Shown piece by piece: positions 1 to 13,969 of a stretch of DNA of 64,000 nucleotides. The translations under genes and the position numbers were made by a program. This DNA is from Setaria digitata. Taxonomy: Eukaryota; Nematoda; Chromadorea; Rhabditida; Setariidae. The stretch spans positions 310,001 to 374,000 of the forward strand of contig RCAB01000008.1 of assembly GCA_003640385.1 (NCBI GenBank). The letters are read 5' to 3'. The notes beneath the pieces were generated by a model. That model ran no database searches, was not told the DNA's origin, and saw nothing but the letters and a program-made list of their open reading frames with translations. Within the stretch, counting starts at the first letter, position 1. Each line of letters starts with the position of its first letter.

Positions 1-165
1 TGCGCCATTGCCACCAAAGCAATTTTGTACCCATCACTTGGAGGGGTAGTGACAATAGGATTACGAAAAGGCCGTTTGCTGCCGCTTCACCCCACCAGTT
101 CAAACGAAGCCTATAAAAAGTTGTATACTAAAAAGATGACAGCACACAACTTTATCAAATTCTGA
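1..165 (+). other. Open frame running in from the left edge (possible 3' end of a gene)
   Basis: Frame 1 is open from the first base to a TGA at 163-165, giving 54 residues that begin CAIATKAILYPSLGG and end MTAHNFIKF. It could be the last exon of a plus-strand gene lying to the left. The minus strand over 1-80 is also open and reads plausibly (RNPIVTTPPSDGYKIALVAMA at the edge), so the strand is not settled. No domain is recognisable and no splice site decides the matter. Confidence 0.18.
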
Positions 166-3100
166 CCATGTAAATCAGATAAAGTCATCCAAATATCTTA
201 AAAATAAACAAAAAATAATATTTTCAGCATCAATTAATAAAATAATTACGTAATTACTTCTTACTTCTTCACTATAATATACGAAGTGTAGAACAATGTA
301 TGATAAACACCACATAATAAATACAAGGGCGTACGCATTCCAATAAATGTTAACATTGTCTGACTGTACCACACACAGTCCATGCTTTCATCAACAAATT
401 TCATACTTTCAGTGAAAAAAGCCAGGAAGTAAACGCCAACCCAAGTATAGACATAGCGCGAACCATTACGGAGAGCTTAAAATTCCGCAAGTTTATCCGT
501 TACAGAACACTTTTTTCCTTCATCAAGTTTTTCAATTCAAATAATCTAAATAATGTCCACTTAGAGATCATAAAATAATGAGAGCGTAAAAAGCAGCTAA
601 CTTCAGATAACGAGCAAATCTTCAATTTAAGAAAAGGTTTATAAAATTACTTTAAAGAAATAAAAAACACTGAAAAAATTTTTTTCGGACAATTTTCATT
701 TATGCATACTAAACAATTTCCAAAATATTACCGTAGAACAGTGATAACAACCAAAGTATTACATAAATGAATTCCGACAGGACCAACGTTGGGTGATTTT
801 CTATCAATGGCCGTAGTTCTCGGGTCTTACACAGCCAGTCTGCCACCTACAGAAAAAACGAAAAAAAAAAAGTTAAAAAGGCATAAAAGCAAGCAATATT
901 TCAAATACAGAGCAATTTAAAGTTTAAAGTTTTGTAAAAACCAGTAGTACCAGTCATAAAATATCGACTAACAGATAATGCCTGACGAATGGATACTGCC
1001 TTTATCCAGGTTTGTAAAAATTTTGAAATATCTGGGAAATATTTCTTGACTTTTTATAAAGCGTTAAAATCTTGCACCATGTATAGTTAAGAAGTCCAGA
1101 AAATATAGAACTACAAACATCAGTTAAGCTCCAAGAAATACTAATGAACAGAATGGTCTACCTTACATTCTGAAACAAATATTACCAAAAGAATAAAGGC
1201 TAACTGTAATAATTTTCATCACCACTGATATGATATTTTTCCTTGTATCTGGACATATTGTGAATGGAATATAGCGAAGGATATATGAATCTAGTAGATA
1301 CTCCATCACCGCTGGAAACAGTACTGCTGTTAGCTAAGCATTAAGATTAAAAAAAGTACAAAAATAGATAACCAAACAAAACTTCTTCGATGAATAATTC
1401 TCTGTATACAAGTCAGTGAATAAGTAGCGAATCTAGGATATTGTTGCACCCACTCCTTGAACTTTCTGTCCGCAATTATTTCTAGTTGTAATGAAGTTTT
1501 AATGTCATGATAATAACTAAGGATCTAAATCAGCTGAAGAATTTTTCAAAATCTGCACTGGTGACTTTTCGACTGCAACTCTGATGTTCAACTCCGAACC
1601 GCATATGAATTGAAATATTCATTTCGTCTTGGTTTTTATACATATATGATCACAGATTACAGTTCTTATTTTTCTTACAGATTAATTATCTGTTCTATTT
1701 ATGCAATTTCATTACACTACTGCTGCACAAGATATCCTAACTCCCTTTCTTCTAGTATTTTCCACCTCACTTTTTCATTCCAGAATTCGAAATTGGACTA
1801 GAACAGAAACAAACTAACTTAGTATTTTTTAAGCATTTCTAATATAATAGCAACACTTTAAAGAGACGAAAATTCATGTACCTGGTACCTCTACTTTAAG
1901 TGGAAAAATAAGTGAGACATCACATCTAAAGGGGGACTAGTGCAATCTCTGTTCACCTCCTAAATTCTCGAACAACCAGCTCTATAATGCAGTAAGAATC
2001 TGCTAACTTCAAGCTTCCTCCTCACGCAATGAGAAAGTCTGCCTACTCATGTACAGTCTGACTGGCACTCGCAAATGCTGCCGTGTACAGTCTTGTTAAG
2101 TCCGAAAAGAGCGTCTCGCAAGTAATCAGTATAAGACAAGAGCATAGCCTACTCTAGCACATCATTCTCTGGATCGTGAGCCAAGGAACAGGACGCTCCC
2201 CAATAGCTAAATCCGACTCCGGCGACACCAGCAACTTGAACAAGCCTCCCGCCAAACAGTCAATTTCAAACTAGAGCGACGCAAAGAGCTGCATCGTCGG
2301 CCAACCGCGAAATCCACCAAGTGAAGAAAAATACGGAGAGGACAGTTACGGAAGGAAAAGGATCAGAGTATAAATCGTTTGACGTGCCGTGAGACCACTA
2401 CGTCTCGGGTGTTTGTGGTGGGTTTTGCGAGGTTAGTTTGGTGTTATATTCCTCACTTCCTGTTTGAGTATTTTCATATTTTCTCCTCATCTCCCAGTGC
2501 ACTTGAGTTTTGGGATGCAGAGAATGTGAAGAATTGAAAGGAAGAGCTGTTTGAGTTAAAATCTGAATTAATAACTGAAAGGAACGAGGATAACCTCGCA
2601 ATAGGGAGCAGCACAGTTTCGTAAGAGATTGTCTAGCAGTAGTAAGCACCTGTCGTTAACGTCCCATAACTTCGCTCCCATCTGCAAACTCACTACTGAA
2701 CATAATACTCCATCATTAGTCTCAGCGAGCAGTAAGTTTCCACTTGGCCGAATAGATTTTTATTTTAACATAGGGAAGGCAAGTAGAATTTTCTGCATTG
2801 CTAGGTAAAGTGATGAACTTGGTTGTTATTTGAATATACTTTTTTCTTAAAGCCTGAATGGCGGGAATCATATTAAAACCTCAAGCTGAATTTAAAATAG
2901 TTTCTTTCTGTACTCTTAGCTCATTCCAGGATTACCTGCTTCGCAATGTGTCACGCCTCACAATACAGGTTTTAGGCTTATTTCATTACCATACTGCAAT
3001 GTTACAGCAGAAGCAGTTGAATTTCGCAGTACATTGTCTTTTCTGTGAAAGCTTATAGAACTGATCAGAAAAAAATGGCCGAGATATGACCACCACTATA

Positions 3101-5266
3101 TAAAAGTAATCTTATTTTCTGCAAGAAAAAATTTTTTTTTTGTTTTTTGTGTAACAGTAGTAGTCCATACTTGTAAACAAATGGCTTATTTAGAAGTATC
3201 TTGTTGGATACCTTTTTTAAAAAATTCCATCAATGCTGAAAGTAAAACAAAATTGACAGGTCCACATGTCCTACAAATGTAAACACGATTTTAAAAAGCA
3301 TAGCTATGGGATTATCTTTTGGCAGTTTGCAACAGTTATTTAAAGCTTATGAACGATTATTTGGGAAGGAGTATATTTTTGCTGCAAATAAAATGAATTG
3401 CTGTTTTTTTCAGCTACTGTGAAGTTAATTTTGTTGAATTCGAAATTTTAACGAAATTCTGGATTTAAATCTGACTTATAGCAGAACTTCTTACAGTCAT
3501 TCCGAGCCTTTAACTTTGCTTTTTTTTTTCGGAAATGCGATGTTTAAATGTCAATTTTTCCTGGCTGAAATAGGTATTTATAATTGCAGCTATGTTCCTA
3601 AATAGCAACAGAAGTTTTACGCGACTACTTGTGCTCAATTTTAGAAGGTATAAAATATTTAGTTTTATGGACCGTGCATCAGAAATAATCACAACATAAA
3701 CAGTTCCATTGCACAACAGCATTACGCTACCGGAAACTCAATTAACAAAAATTATTTGAAAGATAAATGTGAATATACCACCTCACAATTGTCCAACATC
3801 AGTATCTTTAGATTGTATGCAACATTTTGTTTTTGTATAAAGCAGAACCCTGAGGCTAAATGAATTCATTTCAACAAAAAAATGAAATTTCATTTTGTTT
3901 GCAAAGGACTGTCTTTTCTTAACTAATACCACTAATATCACTATATCTGTGTGGTAGAAGGAACCACGGAAATTTTGTATAAGTAATTATTACTTTTATT
4001 CATGTGTAAATATTTCTTGCCTTTATTATTTTGTCTGTTGAACTTGTTATATAATAATTTTTCCTTTCAAACTGTGAGTGCAAGCATAATAATACCAAAA
4101 ATACAAGGTTTCTTTCGTTCTCATTTTTTTTTTTTTTTTTTTGTTTAATTTGGATTCGTATGAAGAGTTGTCGAATTCAGTATCATTTACTTTTTTAGCT
4201 CATTATGTCTTTGATTCTGAGGAACTAAATTTGTGTCCGAATTTAGTACAGTAGTTTTCATTAAACTGCTCTATGTGGTATGTTTTCTTTTCTCTTTTTT
4301 TGCTCTGCATTTCCTGTTTCTTATAAAATAAAAGGTCCGGAGATTACAATACTGTTCTGCAACTCGTATGAACCATTTCGTACCTGTTCCGTATTTATTC
4401 AAAAATGCTTAAATACTCACCAGATTGTTATGTAAATGGAGAGTTTTTTCGAGGAATAATTGGGAGAAAATTATTATCAGCTGTTATGGAAAGTTATGCG
4501 AAGTTTGAACGTGGTCTTAGCGGACTAAATACCAGTGAGTCAACAGTATCAGTGAAGCTCTTCTGAAAGGCAGATGTGCCGGAATATGTTTTCTTTTGTA
4601 GCATGCTACGCTCTTCCAGCCATTCGTTCTCGTGTTTATTCTAATCAAGCTGCGAATGTTTATTATGTCTTGGGAATTTAGTTTTTTTAGATGGAGGTAG
4701 AATTTCACTTGTATAAGATCAGTGGTATTTTAAATTTCGTTTTAAGCATTAATATATTGCAGACTTCGGTTTATTTTACAGTTTTCTTATGCTGTTCTTA
4801 GGACCGTGAAGCACGGTCTGGTTCTATGTTCACACTCATTCTAAGGTTTTTTTTTTCCCCTTTATGTACTTAATAGTAAGGCTATTTGTTATCCTAAATG
4901 GTTTTCTTGCTATTTCAATAACTGTGGCAAGTCGGAAGTGTCATTCAAAATGTAGTCTTTAAATGCTGTCATTGAACATACGCGAAGTATTTTTTCCTTA
5001 CCATAACACTATTGTAGCTAGTTTGATACGTTCAATCAGAGCGATCTGAACTATACTGTTTCTTTGAAAAGCTTTATTGAAGGCCTTGACGCACATTTAT
5101 GTCTATTTAATAACTTAATGGAAAGATTGCTTTAAAGAAATAAAGTTTGGCCGATGACATCTCTTTTGCCTCAGCAAAATCATTGGAATACTTGCGTTCT
5201 TTAGTTTGGTTTCCTTTCACTTTCTGAGTTTCTGTAAATTTTTCTGCTGTAATAGTAATTTTTTTC
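166..5266. other. Long non-coding interval with one G+C-richer island
   Basis: Mostly A+T-rich sequence with frequent stops in all frames and homopolymer runs, for example a run of about 20 T at 4123-4142. No gene can be supported. The exception is about 1900-2650, where base composition is visibly more G+C-rich and several frames give coding-like but interrupted peptides. A short ATG frame at 4406-4570 (54 residues) is open but has no supporting splice or homology evidence. Confidence 0.5.
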
Positions 5267-6107
5267 ATGAATCTATGGTCTTCGACGAGTTATATGGGTA
5301 CGGGGCATAGAGCGTTGTTCATATGGTTGTTACTTTTACTCTCCCTGGTATTTCTAGTTGTTTATCTGGTTAGTTCTGTTTTCTGTTCATGATTTCATTT
5401 TATGTGAAGTTATTTGTTCAACATTGAATCCGAATTTTCAGGATGATGGTTTGGATGGTGAGCCATCAATATTTTTTGTAATGTTGGCATTTTTTGACAT
5501 CCTTTCTTTTTCCACCACAGTGGTCCGAATAATGCGTCATTATCAGATTTGTGGTGTAGGGAGACGACAATACGATATGAATTCACCATATCCAGTAACT
5601 GCATATATTTATCCTCTAGAAAAGCGGACTTCGGTCGTTGTCTTTGGTAATTTCAATTATTTTAAGTCCTAACTTCTGCAAATTTTGTTTACTGTTTATT
5701 AAGTCACAGAGCTATTTTGCAATTCAGTGCATGATTTTCTCATTCTGTAACACATGGCTGATTGCAATTCGATCTTGTGACTTGTATGATATTTTATGCT
5801 CTTTTCAATTATTCGCTAGACGCTTTTCATTTTTTCAAATTAAGATGGAAAGTTTCAAAGATAAGTGAAAAAAAGAGGAGGTGGTTTCAAATTACAGAGT
5901 ATTTTCAAACGAAAATTTTCAGCATTACTGGTATTCAAAGTTATTTTCGAAGTGCTGCTGTACATTCGATTAAAATTTGGCACTATCCAAATATTCTGGC
6001 TAGCAGTGCCTCTTTGGTTGTTTCTGTTCGTCTTGATCATCGAACTAACTCTTCGTTTAGTTAGCATACACAATAGACCAACTGTCAAAATAAGACAGTC
6101 TCATTAA
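5267..6107 (+). CDS. TMEM60-like (Tmemb_185A family) multi-pass membrane protein
   Basis: Three exons: 5267-5368, 5442-5646 and 5923-6107, giving 163 residues. Phases agree at both junctions (0, then 1). Donors are CTG|GTTAGT and TTTG|GTAATT; acceptors are AATTTTCAG and AAATTTTCAG. Four hydrophobic helices are visible: residues 16-34, 44-62, 99-115 and about 125-145. The order and spacing match TMEM60: an HRALFIWLLLLL opening helix, a short acidic loop (DDGLDGEP), FFVMLAFFDIL, a basic/polar loop (GRRQYDMNSPYP), a third helix after EKRT, then WLAVPLWLFLFVLIIEL. TMEM60 is about 133 residues, so the central loop and C-tail (VSIHNRPTVKIRQSH) are somewhat longer here. The family is a small conserved set of membrane proteins of unclear function. 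The ATG at 5267 was chosen because it makes the first helix start as in TMEM60; an acceptor-like CTGTAATAG lies just upstream and could be a trans-splice site. Confidence 0.78.
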
Positions 6108-7922
6108 TATATCTAGTAGTGAACTAGGAGTTTATTGAGAAGAAGTGTAGTTTGTAGACTATTTCCATCTAAAGAGAATTCTGTGAAGTGAATTTCTACT
6201 TGACCTCTTTGTATGTATATATCACTAATTTTTAAAATCCGTAAATCCATAGGAACACTGTATTCATAATTTTGCTGCTCACATAATATATAATGGACTT
6301 GAATTTACATATACCGCTCGTCATTTAATGTCCTTTGGGTGTGTAATTAGCTGAATGCTGTTGATTTTTATTTTCTTACATTGTAACAAGGCGTCGATAA
6401 AATATTTAATTCATTGATTGCTCATTTGAATCATTTTCATAAAATCCGTCCTTCTCCGTTTTTTGATTACGGAGGAAAAAAAATGTTTTAAATACTAAGC
6501 AAATCTCATAGTTATGGAATTTATGCGCAAATTCTGATCAGAACGAGACTTCTAATTTTCAAAATTCTTTAATTTGGGCTATCTCTCTATATTTTAAATC
6601 GTTCTTAAAAGGTGAAAACTTCACGGGTTTTAATTAAATTTTAAATCCTCAGTACAAATATAAAATTTATTTTGAAGGAAGAATGGAGGAAAAGACTTGA
6701 TTGTTACGAAAGAATGATATTTTTGCATATTAAGTTAAGATTTATTGGAGCTAAATCCCTAACATTATTTTGCATGAAATCAGTTTTCCTTTTGCTTATA
6801 TGTATGGCGTTGAAAGCTGAAGAAGGGTAAGTTCTTGAAAGAAAAGGAAAAAAAATTTGTTGAAAGATAAGTACTGCTCATTTATGTGGAAATATGACAC
6901 AAACAGGAAATGAGTTTGTACAAAGTGATATATAACCACCATATCTACTGATGAAGCCTAAACCCTAAATCCTGCAGTAATGAGCCTTAGGAAGCATTTA
7001 AATGCATATATAATTTTCTTTTCAGCTGTAGCGCAAAGTATAATTATTTTTCTCATCATGTATAGAAAACCAGACCAGACTTTTTTTTAAGATAAACAGC
7101 TAAAAATTCCAGAGAATTAGCTATACTCATTGTTGCACTCGGCCTACTCCTGGCTCGTTTCCTGAAGTCTTTCACCCAATTTTACTTTGCTTGATTGATT
7201 TATTATTCATGGTCGATATATAAGTAGCACTCGTCGAAAAGGTGGAGAAATCTGTCAGAAGCATACTGCTTCAAATAAACCTTAAGTTTCGGCTCAGTTG
7301 TTGTCACTCATTCCGGTTTCTTTGGAGAGGTCCCAAAGTATTTCTATCATCATCAGCATTATCGACATGAGTGGTATGTAGTAGTGATATAGTTTTGATT
7401 AGTTTTCATTTGATGTATAATGAACTTCTTTCGTGATATCCCGCTCAGTTCTATCATTCTCAACAACTTAAATCCGGGTAATCCAATTTTCTGCTTTTGC
7501 GATTGTGGCTCATATTCCCACTTTTCTTTTGGAATTGCTAGATTCAAATCCGCTAGACCGCTCACTGATTTCCTTTTCCGACTTGATATCTAAATCATTT
7601 TCGAATTATTTGGAAGGGAATTAAAAATTCCAACTAATTTGTAAATAGGAATTACACTGGAATTCAATACCATGATCATTTCAGAACTAACTTTAGGCTA
7701 ATAAACTATAAAATTGAAGGATCAGAGATTAACTAAAATTTAGAGCGGTGGATGGCATAGCAGGAGTGAATTAACTCTTCTTCTAATGGTAAAACTTCCT
7801 AATTTAAGTCACATTGTTAAGAATTTAACTTGTGATTATAAATTCTTTAAGATAAATAATAAAACTTGTTTTTTAATATTCAATTACGTGACGTTTTGAA
7901 GTGATCAATTTGATTCTTTGAC
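6108..7922. other. Intergenic interval, nothing recognised
   Basis: A+T-rich sequence between two plus-strand genes. Open frames are short and at chance level, and I see no repeat, RNA gene or convincing exon. Confidence 0.5.
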
Positions 7923-8909
7923 ATGAGTAGTATGCTGACAGAACACGTGCTGTTTGGAGTGCTCAGTTAGACCTGGCATTATTAATAAAAGTTGGGGAAC
8001 TTCTTTTTAAATCATCAGAGTAATTTGAAGAACATCTTAATTTCAGTTTTGTTCCAAGAAATCAAGTCACGTCAAGCAGAATTCATGAAAGCATTCAATT
8101 CAGGCGATGCAGCTGGCGCTGCCGCACTCTATGATCCTGAAGGTTACTTCATGCCCAATGGCATTGATCCGGTTAAAGGACGAGCAGGTTCTATTTTCTT
8201 ATTTAGTGCTAAAGAGTTGAATTTCAAAAGTTTGAAGATGGGGAAATCTCAAGTAGTATTTCACTTTGTTCAGAAATTCTTAACTTGTGACTGCAAATTT
8301 AAAAAAATATAAAAATAAATATAAATAATAAAATTTATTTTAGCGATCCACTTGCCAAAAAAGGCGTTTCCATCATATGGGCAAAAATATAAAATTTGTA
8401 AAGTTGGTGAAATCTTCGAAGGCTGAACTTTAGTGTGTATTTCAGGAATTGAGTCATACTATAAACAAGATATGTCGGAAGGCGTTAAGAGTTGCCAGGT
8501 GGTTTTTGCCATTTATACTTCGAAAAATACAAGTTTTATAATCTGAGCATTTTACAGCTATGCGGAATTTAGTAAAATTTCGAATTTGATAGTTGACAAG
8601 AGAATTCATCCAGTCTGCTTCAAAAAAGAAGCATAAAAAATGCATGTAAGTTTCAATTAAGTTTTAGGCAGGAAATTTCAGAAGAGTATTTCTTAGGTCC
8701 CACTTTTAATCATTCTTTCTTATCATTTTCAGGTAATAACGGAAGAAGTAAATGGTGCTGGTGATTGGGCATTTGAACGTGGTAGTTACCATCTGAACGG
8801 CACCCGTGGCCCAGAATCCGGTGCCTATTTGCAAATTTGGAAAAAGGTGAATGGTAAATGGCTTATTCATAATGACTGCTTCAATGTCATCAAACCTGCA
8901 AAGAAGTAA
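7923..8909 (+). CDS. Small SnoaL-like / DUF4440-fold protein
   Basis: Four exons: 7923-7929, 8047-8187, 8446-8498 and 8733-8909, giving 125 residues. The first coding exon is only 7 bases (ATGAGTA) with donor A|GTATGC; it joins in phase to the TTTCAG acceptor at 8046. Later junctions are GCAG|GTTCTA to TTTCAG|GAATTG and CCAG|GTGGTT to TTTTCAG|GTAATA, all in phase. The protein has the cone-fold signature: an N-terminal helix (EIKSRQAEFMKAFNSGDAAG), then ALYDPEGYFMPNG, a helix around IESYYKQDMSEGVKSCQ, and C-terminal strands DWAFERGSYHLN, GAYLQIWKKVNGKW and LIHNDCFN. Nematodes carry such single-domain DUF4440 proteins; some SnoaL relatives are cyclases or isomerases, but the substrate here is unknown. 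There is no signal peptide or membrane segment, so it is probably cytosolic. An AATAAA lies 214 nt downstream. Confidence 0.82.
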
Positions 8910-11900
8910 CTGTATCCATGAAAAATGGGAACGATCAATTAGCAAGAAATGAAATTCTCCCTGGATAATGCAGATTTCAATTTAATAAATTTAATTCGCA
9001 AAATCACTAAAGAGGAAGAAAATTTTGCTAATTATTGTGAAGCATTGAATAGCATTGCCATAGAAATGTCATCATACCATAGATCATTTAATAATCATAA
9101 GATACGCCACATGTTTTTGATAAATAAAGTTATCTACTCCTAGCTTCTAATCGCTTTCTTGGTTCTTAGTATGACCATCTTTTCTACTCATTTATCACTT
9201 ATAATTTGTTCATCTTGTTTTCTGCCCACTATTTCAATAGCAGCAGATCTTTTTGGGAATCTATAAAAGTATTTATTTCTATGATCAGTTGAAAAAATTT
9301 TTTACTGATAAGGCAGTGAATTTTTTGGAATTCTTGACCTAATTCATTTTACATTCAATGTACAGAGTATAACTTCTAGAAGTTACAAAATTCTCAAGGA
9401 CTTAAAAGAATTTTTAGAATTTTTCTGCTCCTGGAAAAAATCTTATAAAATTTTGTTTTGGTTAGAAGCGCTGAACAAATGTAAAGATGTGAGGAATTTC
9501 AGAATAACTTTTTCATTAGTTGTTGGTTTATCCTTCTTGGACTAGCTAGACATGTATAATTCCACAATTATCCTTACTACAAACATCACATTTTTATCAA
9601 ATCTATCGATTTCTTTTTCACCCATTGTGTTGAAGCACAAAATCAGTGGAAGTGAACTAGAAAGGAACAAGTAAATGAACAGGAAAGTGATAGATTCTCA
9701 ATAGTGGTAAAGGACAGTTGAGCCAAAAATAATGAAAATGATGTTATTGGCACAAGCACTGTTATTGAAAATTATAATCATTTTTCAAAATGACGCAAAC
9801 CAAAATTATTTGCGCCATTATCATGCTTATTACCTGTTCAAACAGCTTTGAAAAGGATGGTGATGTGAAACGTGCTCTATTTGGTTAATGTACATTTTAA
9901 AAGCTCTTGGAACAAGTAAATTGTTTCAATTATGGATTTCTAATGATGCACTTAGAATCTCTAAATAGATCATTACGTGTGCTTGTATTCTGTAAGCACA
10001 CCACAGAAACTTTTACGAGTAATCTAGAGATAATCTTAGCTTATTTGTCACTGCTTTCTGCGGTCCTTTTCTGAAGATATCACTTCTTCCGCTCTACTTG
10101 AACTGCAGAAATTAGTGCAAAATACGAAATACTAAACAAGATCACAATTTCACAGTTTTCATCGTCCATCTGAAAGTTTCCTCTTTGATGAAGCGAAGAC
10201 TGGTTGTCTCATATGGAATAGTTTAGTCTTGTTATTAAATTAAATTTTTTTTTTTGCCTTACTGCAATAATTAAATGATAAAATGACGAGCAGTTTATTA
10301 AATAGAGAACTTTGTATTTTTGTGCGTATGAGTTTTAATAGAATGACAAAACATTGGAATATTCAATTGTTTTCTAAGAATAGTAGAAATTTATTCTAAG
10401 ATTCAAGAATAATAAAAGCAAAGGATAGTTTCTGGGAAGGTTAAATTAACTAAAGTAAACTAACTTTCACGTGCAGTGTCTACAAATAATTCTCAATGGT
10501 ATGATCGCCTGCATTGTTTTTTGCACCATGCAGAGCTGCACTCTTCCTGAATTACAACTGTTTAAAAAATTTACAAAATAGAAAATACAGAAATGATGAT
10601 AAACCATGTCAATCTGTCTCACAATACTTTTCAAATATTCTTGTTTACCATTATCAACTTGATCTTAACCATCCGAATGATTTCAACCAGTCGGCTAGTC
10701 TTCTTAAGTCAAAGAAATTCGATCTTACAATTATTATTTTAAAAACGAAAAAAACAGAACCAGAAAAAGAAAATCAACCAGTTAAAGTGTTCTTTCAATA
10801 TAAGAACAATAAATTTCAAGGTAATAAAGAACTTCGGTTCTTTAAATTCTAAGAAAATAAAATATTAGCAAAAAGAGAGATGCATGGTATTGTTCATGTA
10901 TTTCTTAGCTGAACTATGATTTCTTCTAGTCGTAAAAGTTATTAAAGTAAAAAACAAAAATGTTAGTTTTAAAGTGAGATGAGGTGTAAATGGAAGTGAA
11001 CCAAGCTCAATATATTAAATAGCATACACGTAATCTCAGCGTGTTTAAAATATTGCTTCGCTTCAGCCATACCGAAACTATCAAGTAAAAATCAAAATCT
11101 AATTTTCCAAACTGCTTTGTATATAACCATTTCGCTCTCTTTCTATAGTAGTGAACGATGATTGAGTAAAGAAAATATTTTCTCCCTTCCTATCAATTCC
11201 TCCTAGTACTATCCAAGTCATTAGCAGAAGTCTAGCCTATAGATTCAGTGCGCATAAATTGAGATTCGATATCGCTACCTAGGAACACTGTACTTTCAAT
11301 CCAGATCCTAATCCTTTCACTAGATTTTTCTATCAAATTTTGTGATGAAACATCATCAAATTTCATTTTTGTCTTCCCAAAAGATTAACAGTAACTACGA
11401 GAATTTAAAGTGATTAATTCTACGTTCCTTGCTATTAGACACATTCAAGGAAAGAAACACATTACATTTATCTCGCTGGCAGAAAGCCTCCTATAATTTA
11501 CTTTCAAAAGGATCAGTGTGAAAGTGAAACACCGCCGGTTCATCATCTAGCAACAGCATGAATTCAGTCAGGACTTATTGACCTGCTTTCCCATCCATCT
11601 GTGCAGTGTTGCCGGATTTGCATTAATCTGTCTCTTTAATGGAAATCTGAAAAGGACTTGTGGTCCTTTGCTGCACAGCGATTTCACATTTGGAGAACAC
11701 GAAATAATCTTATTCTAAAGTGGATGAAAATATCACTTAGAGGCAAAAAGACTTAAAAGTGGCGCTCTGCTCTCGACTTCTAAAAATTCCATTTCTTGGT
11801 AACCATTTGAAGCAATTAAGTTTTATTTTAAACAAATATTCTCTATGAAACCAATTTATTCTTAACTTGAGCATCTAGATAGAATCTTATTTGAATCCTA

Positions 11901-13969
11901 ATCAAACAATCCCTAAAAAAAGCGCAAAGCTTAACTTTCAATATTTTCATGAAATGGTATGAAATGAAATGCACGAATAACAAAATTTCTTTCTTCTCAC
12001 ATGTTTCCGAATAATGAGGAATATGAAACTGGCTATCATTTTTTGCATTAATTTTATAAACATCCTCGAATTTCTCGCTTTCTTTTCGTCATGCATTGAT
12101 TTAAAATATAATGAACTGTAGTGTATTCATCACATTTCTTAGGATTAAATTTACTATCTTAACATATTCAAATTTCCAAACTAAATGTTCCGAGAACCAT
12201 CAGATTCTAGATTCTTAAATTGTCAAACAAATAAACTTCGCGTTCACTAAAATCGAGGGATTTCAATTTTGCTGAATCGACATCCTTGATCATGCATAAA
12301 ATGACAGTGCATCCATCAATTTATTCTCTGTTAAACAAATATTTTTGTAGAATATTTTTAACTTGCTAACAAACTTATTTCATTTCCTTCAGGCCTTCAC
12401 TGTGATGAAGAAGTGCAAAATGTAATCATCAGTACCTTATTATTTCCCATGTTATTCCTATTTCGGTCAGTTTTTTCTAAAAACTGATCGACTAGCATAT
12501 CATGCTGATCCTTTTAACCAAAAATTGGTTGCCTTCTCGACCTTTCAAATAACTATCAGAATTAACTTTTCAATTGCTGTCTTTTTCATCTTCAAAAAAT
12601 TTTTCCGCCCGGAACGATTTGACCGCATTATTAGCAGTAGCAATTTTTTCGATCACTGCAATCTACAAAGCAAAATGCAAAACGTATTTTATCGTTGTTC
12701 CACTTGTACTATTACATGAAAATGTGGGAAAGTCAGTAAACTTTGAAACACTTAAATTTGAAGTTTTGTTCATCGCAGAATAGCTGCAAGCTCTTACCTT
12801 CTCTATCTTCACTAATCTCTTTATTTCACTTCCTTTGTTGCTTCATAAATTTCTTAACTTTGATTTCACTCAGCAGAACATTTTATAGAAATTACTATTA
12901 AGAAAATTCGGACACGCGCTAGAAAACAAAAGCAAGGAAAAAATAGTTCTTATTCGCAGATGAACCTTTTTCTTAATTAATTTATGATTTGAATATTTAA
13001 TCTCCAGCTTTGTCTTTTATAATTAGAAAGAAAACATTCATCTAACTCCAAATTTTTTTCGTAAAGAGGGATTGAAATTTTGGTTCTTGAATCTAAAAAA
13101 AATAACATTGAAACCACAAGTCGTAGATACTTAAATATTAAAAATTTTTCTGATAAAACTTGAAGAACAAAGGAAAGAGTAGTTTTCTTCTAACATTCAT
13201 TTTCATTTTCGAATGTTACCCTTTGATTCGGACTTTTTGGTCCTGGGGCTCATTTCGAAGTGCCTAACACATGAAAGTGAAGAAGGATGAAGCCTTTGTT
13301 AAAATAATCTCTCATTTTCTTTATTCTGACATTGTTCTTTTTATTTTGTAAAAATGTTTTCGAATTTGAGCTCTTGTCGTTTTTTTTTAGTTTATGCAAA
13401 TCTTTTTTCGTTTGCAATCGTTCCATTTTGATCTATTTTTTTCACATTTTTTTTTTTTGAATATTCAACGAATGGTTTTTTTATGTTTAAATTATTCTTT
13501 CGCCATTTCGTATTTGATTCTTCTTAAACTAATGAGCTTCTCTACAATTAGAAAAAAAGGAAATGAAAAGTGGAACAGTTGATAGCTTTTCAACAAATTC
13601 ATCTGAAAAAACGTCACGTTGGATCAATGATAAACTCAGAGAGTAAAAGTATACTTTGCATTTAATTTTGGTTATCTTAAGACTTTAAAATTTAGCTTGC
13701 ACTATTTTTGGAGAAAAAAATGTCTTTAGATATTAATAAACGAAAGATTCAGGCTGTAATCTCCATGTCATTGTAAGCAGAGCATAGCAACCCTTTTCCT
13801 GCGTTCATTTCTTACTCACATTTTTAAATACTACCTGTTATTCGGTTTTCATTTGCTAAGATGTTGAAACTTAAAAAAAAGAATCTCGACATTTGAAATT
13901 AAGTGATAAGAGTCTGTGTACTTGAGTCATATTAATGTCTAAGAAACTGGTATGCTAACATTATTTCTT
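8910..13969. other. Long A+T-rich interval without a supported gene
   Basis: No exon chain could be built. A 112-codon frame at 10514-10852 (+), and hydrophobic or low-complexity frames at 12525-12783 and 13394-13582 (+), are within what an A+T-rich sequence of this size gives by chance. They lack start, splice or domain support. Confidence 0.45.
9123..9128 (+). promoter_or_regulatory. Poly(A) signal AATAAA of the DUF4440-fold gene
   Basis: Canonical hexamer inside TTTTGATAAATAAAGTTATC, downstream of the stop codon at 8909 on the same strand. No nearer AATAAA is present. Confidence 0.45.

Noticed and set aside
10514..10852. 112-codon plus-strand frame
   Set aside because: It lacks an ATG at its stated start, no domain is seen, and the length is expected by chance in this much A+T-rich DNA.
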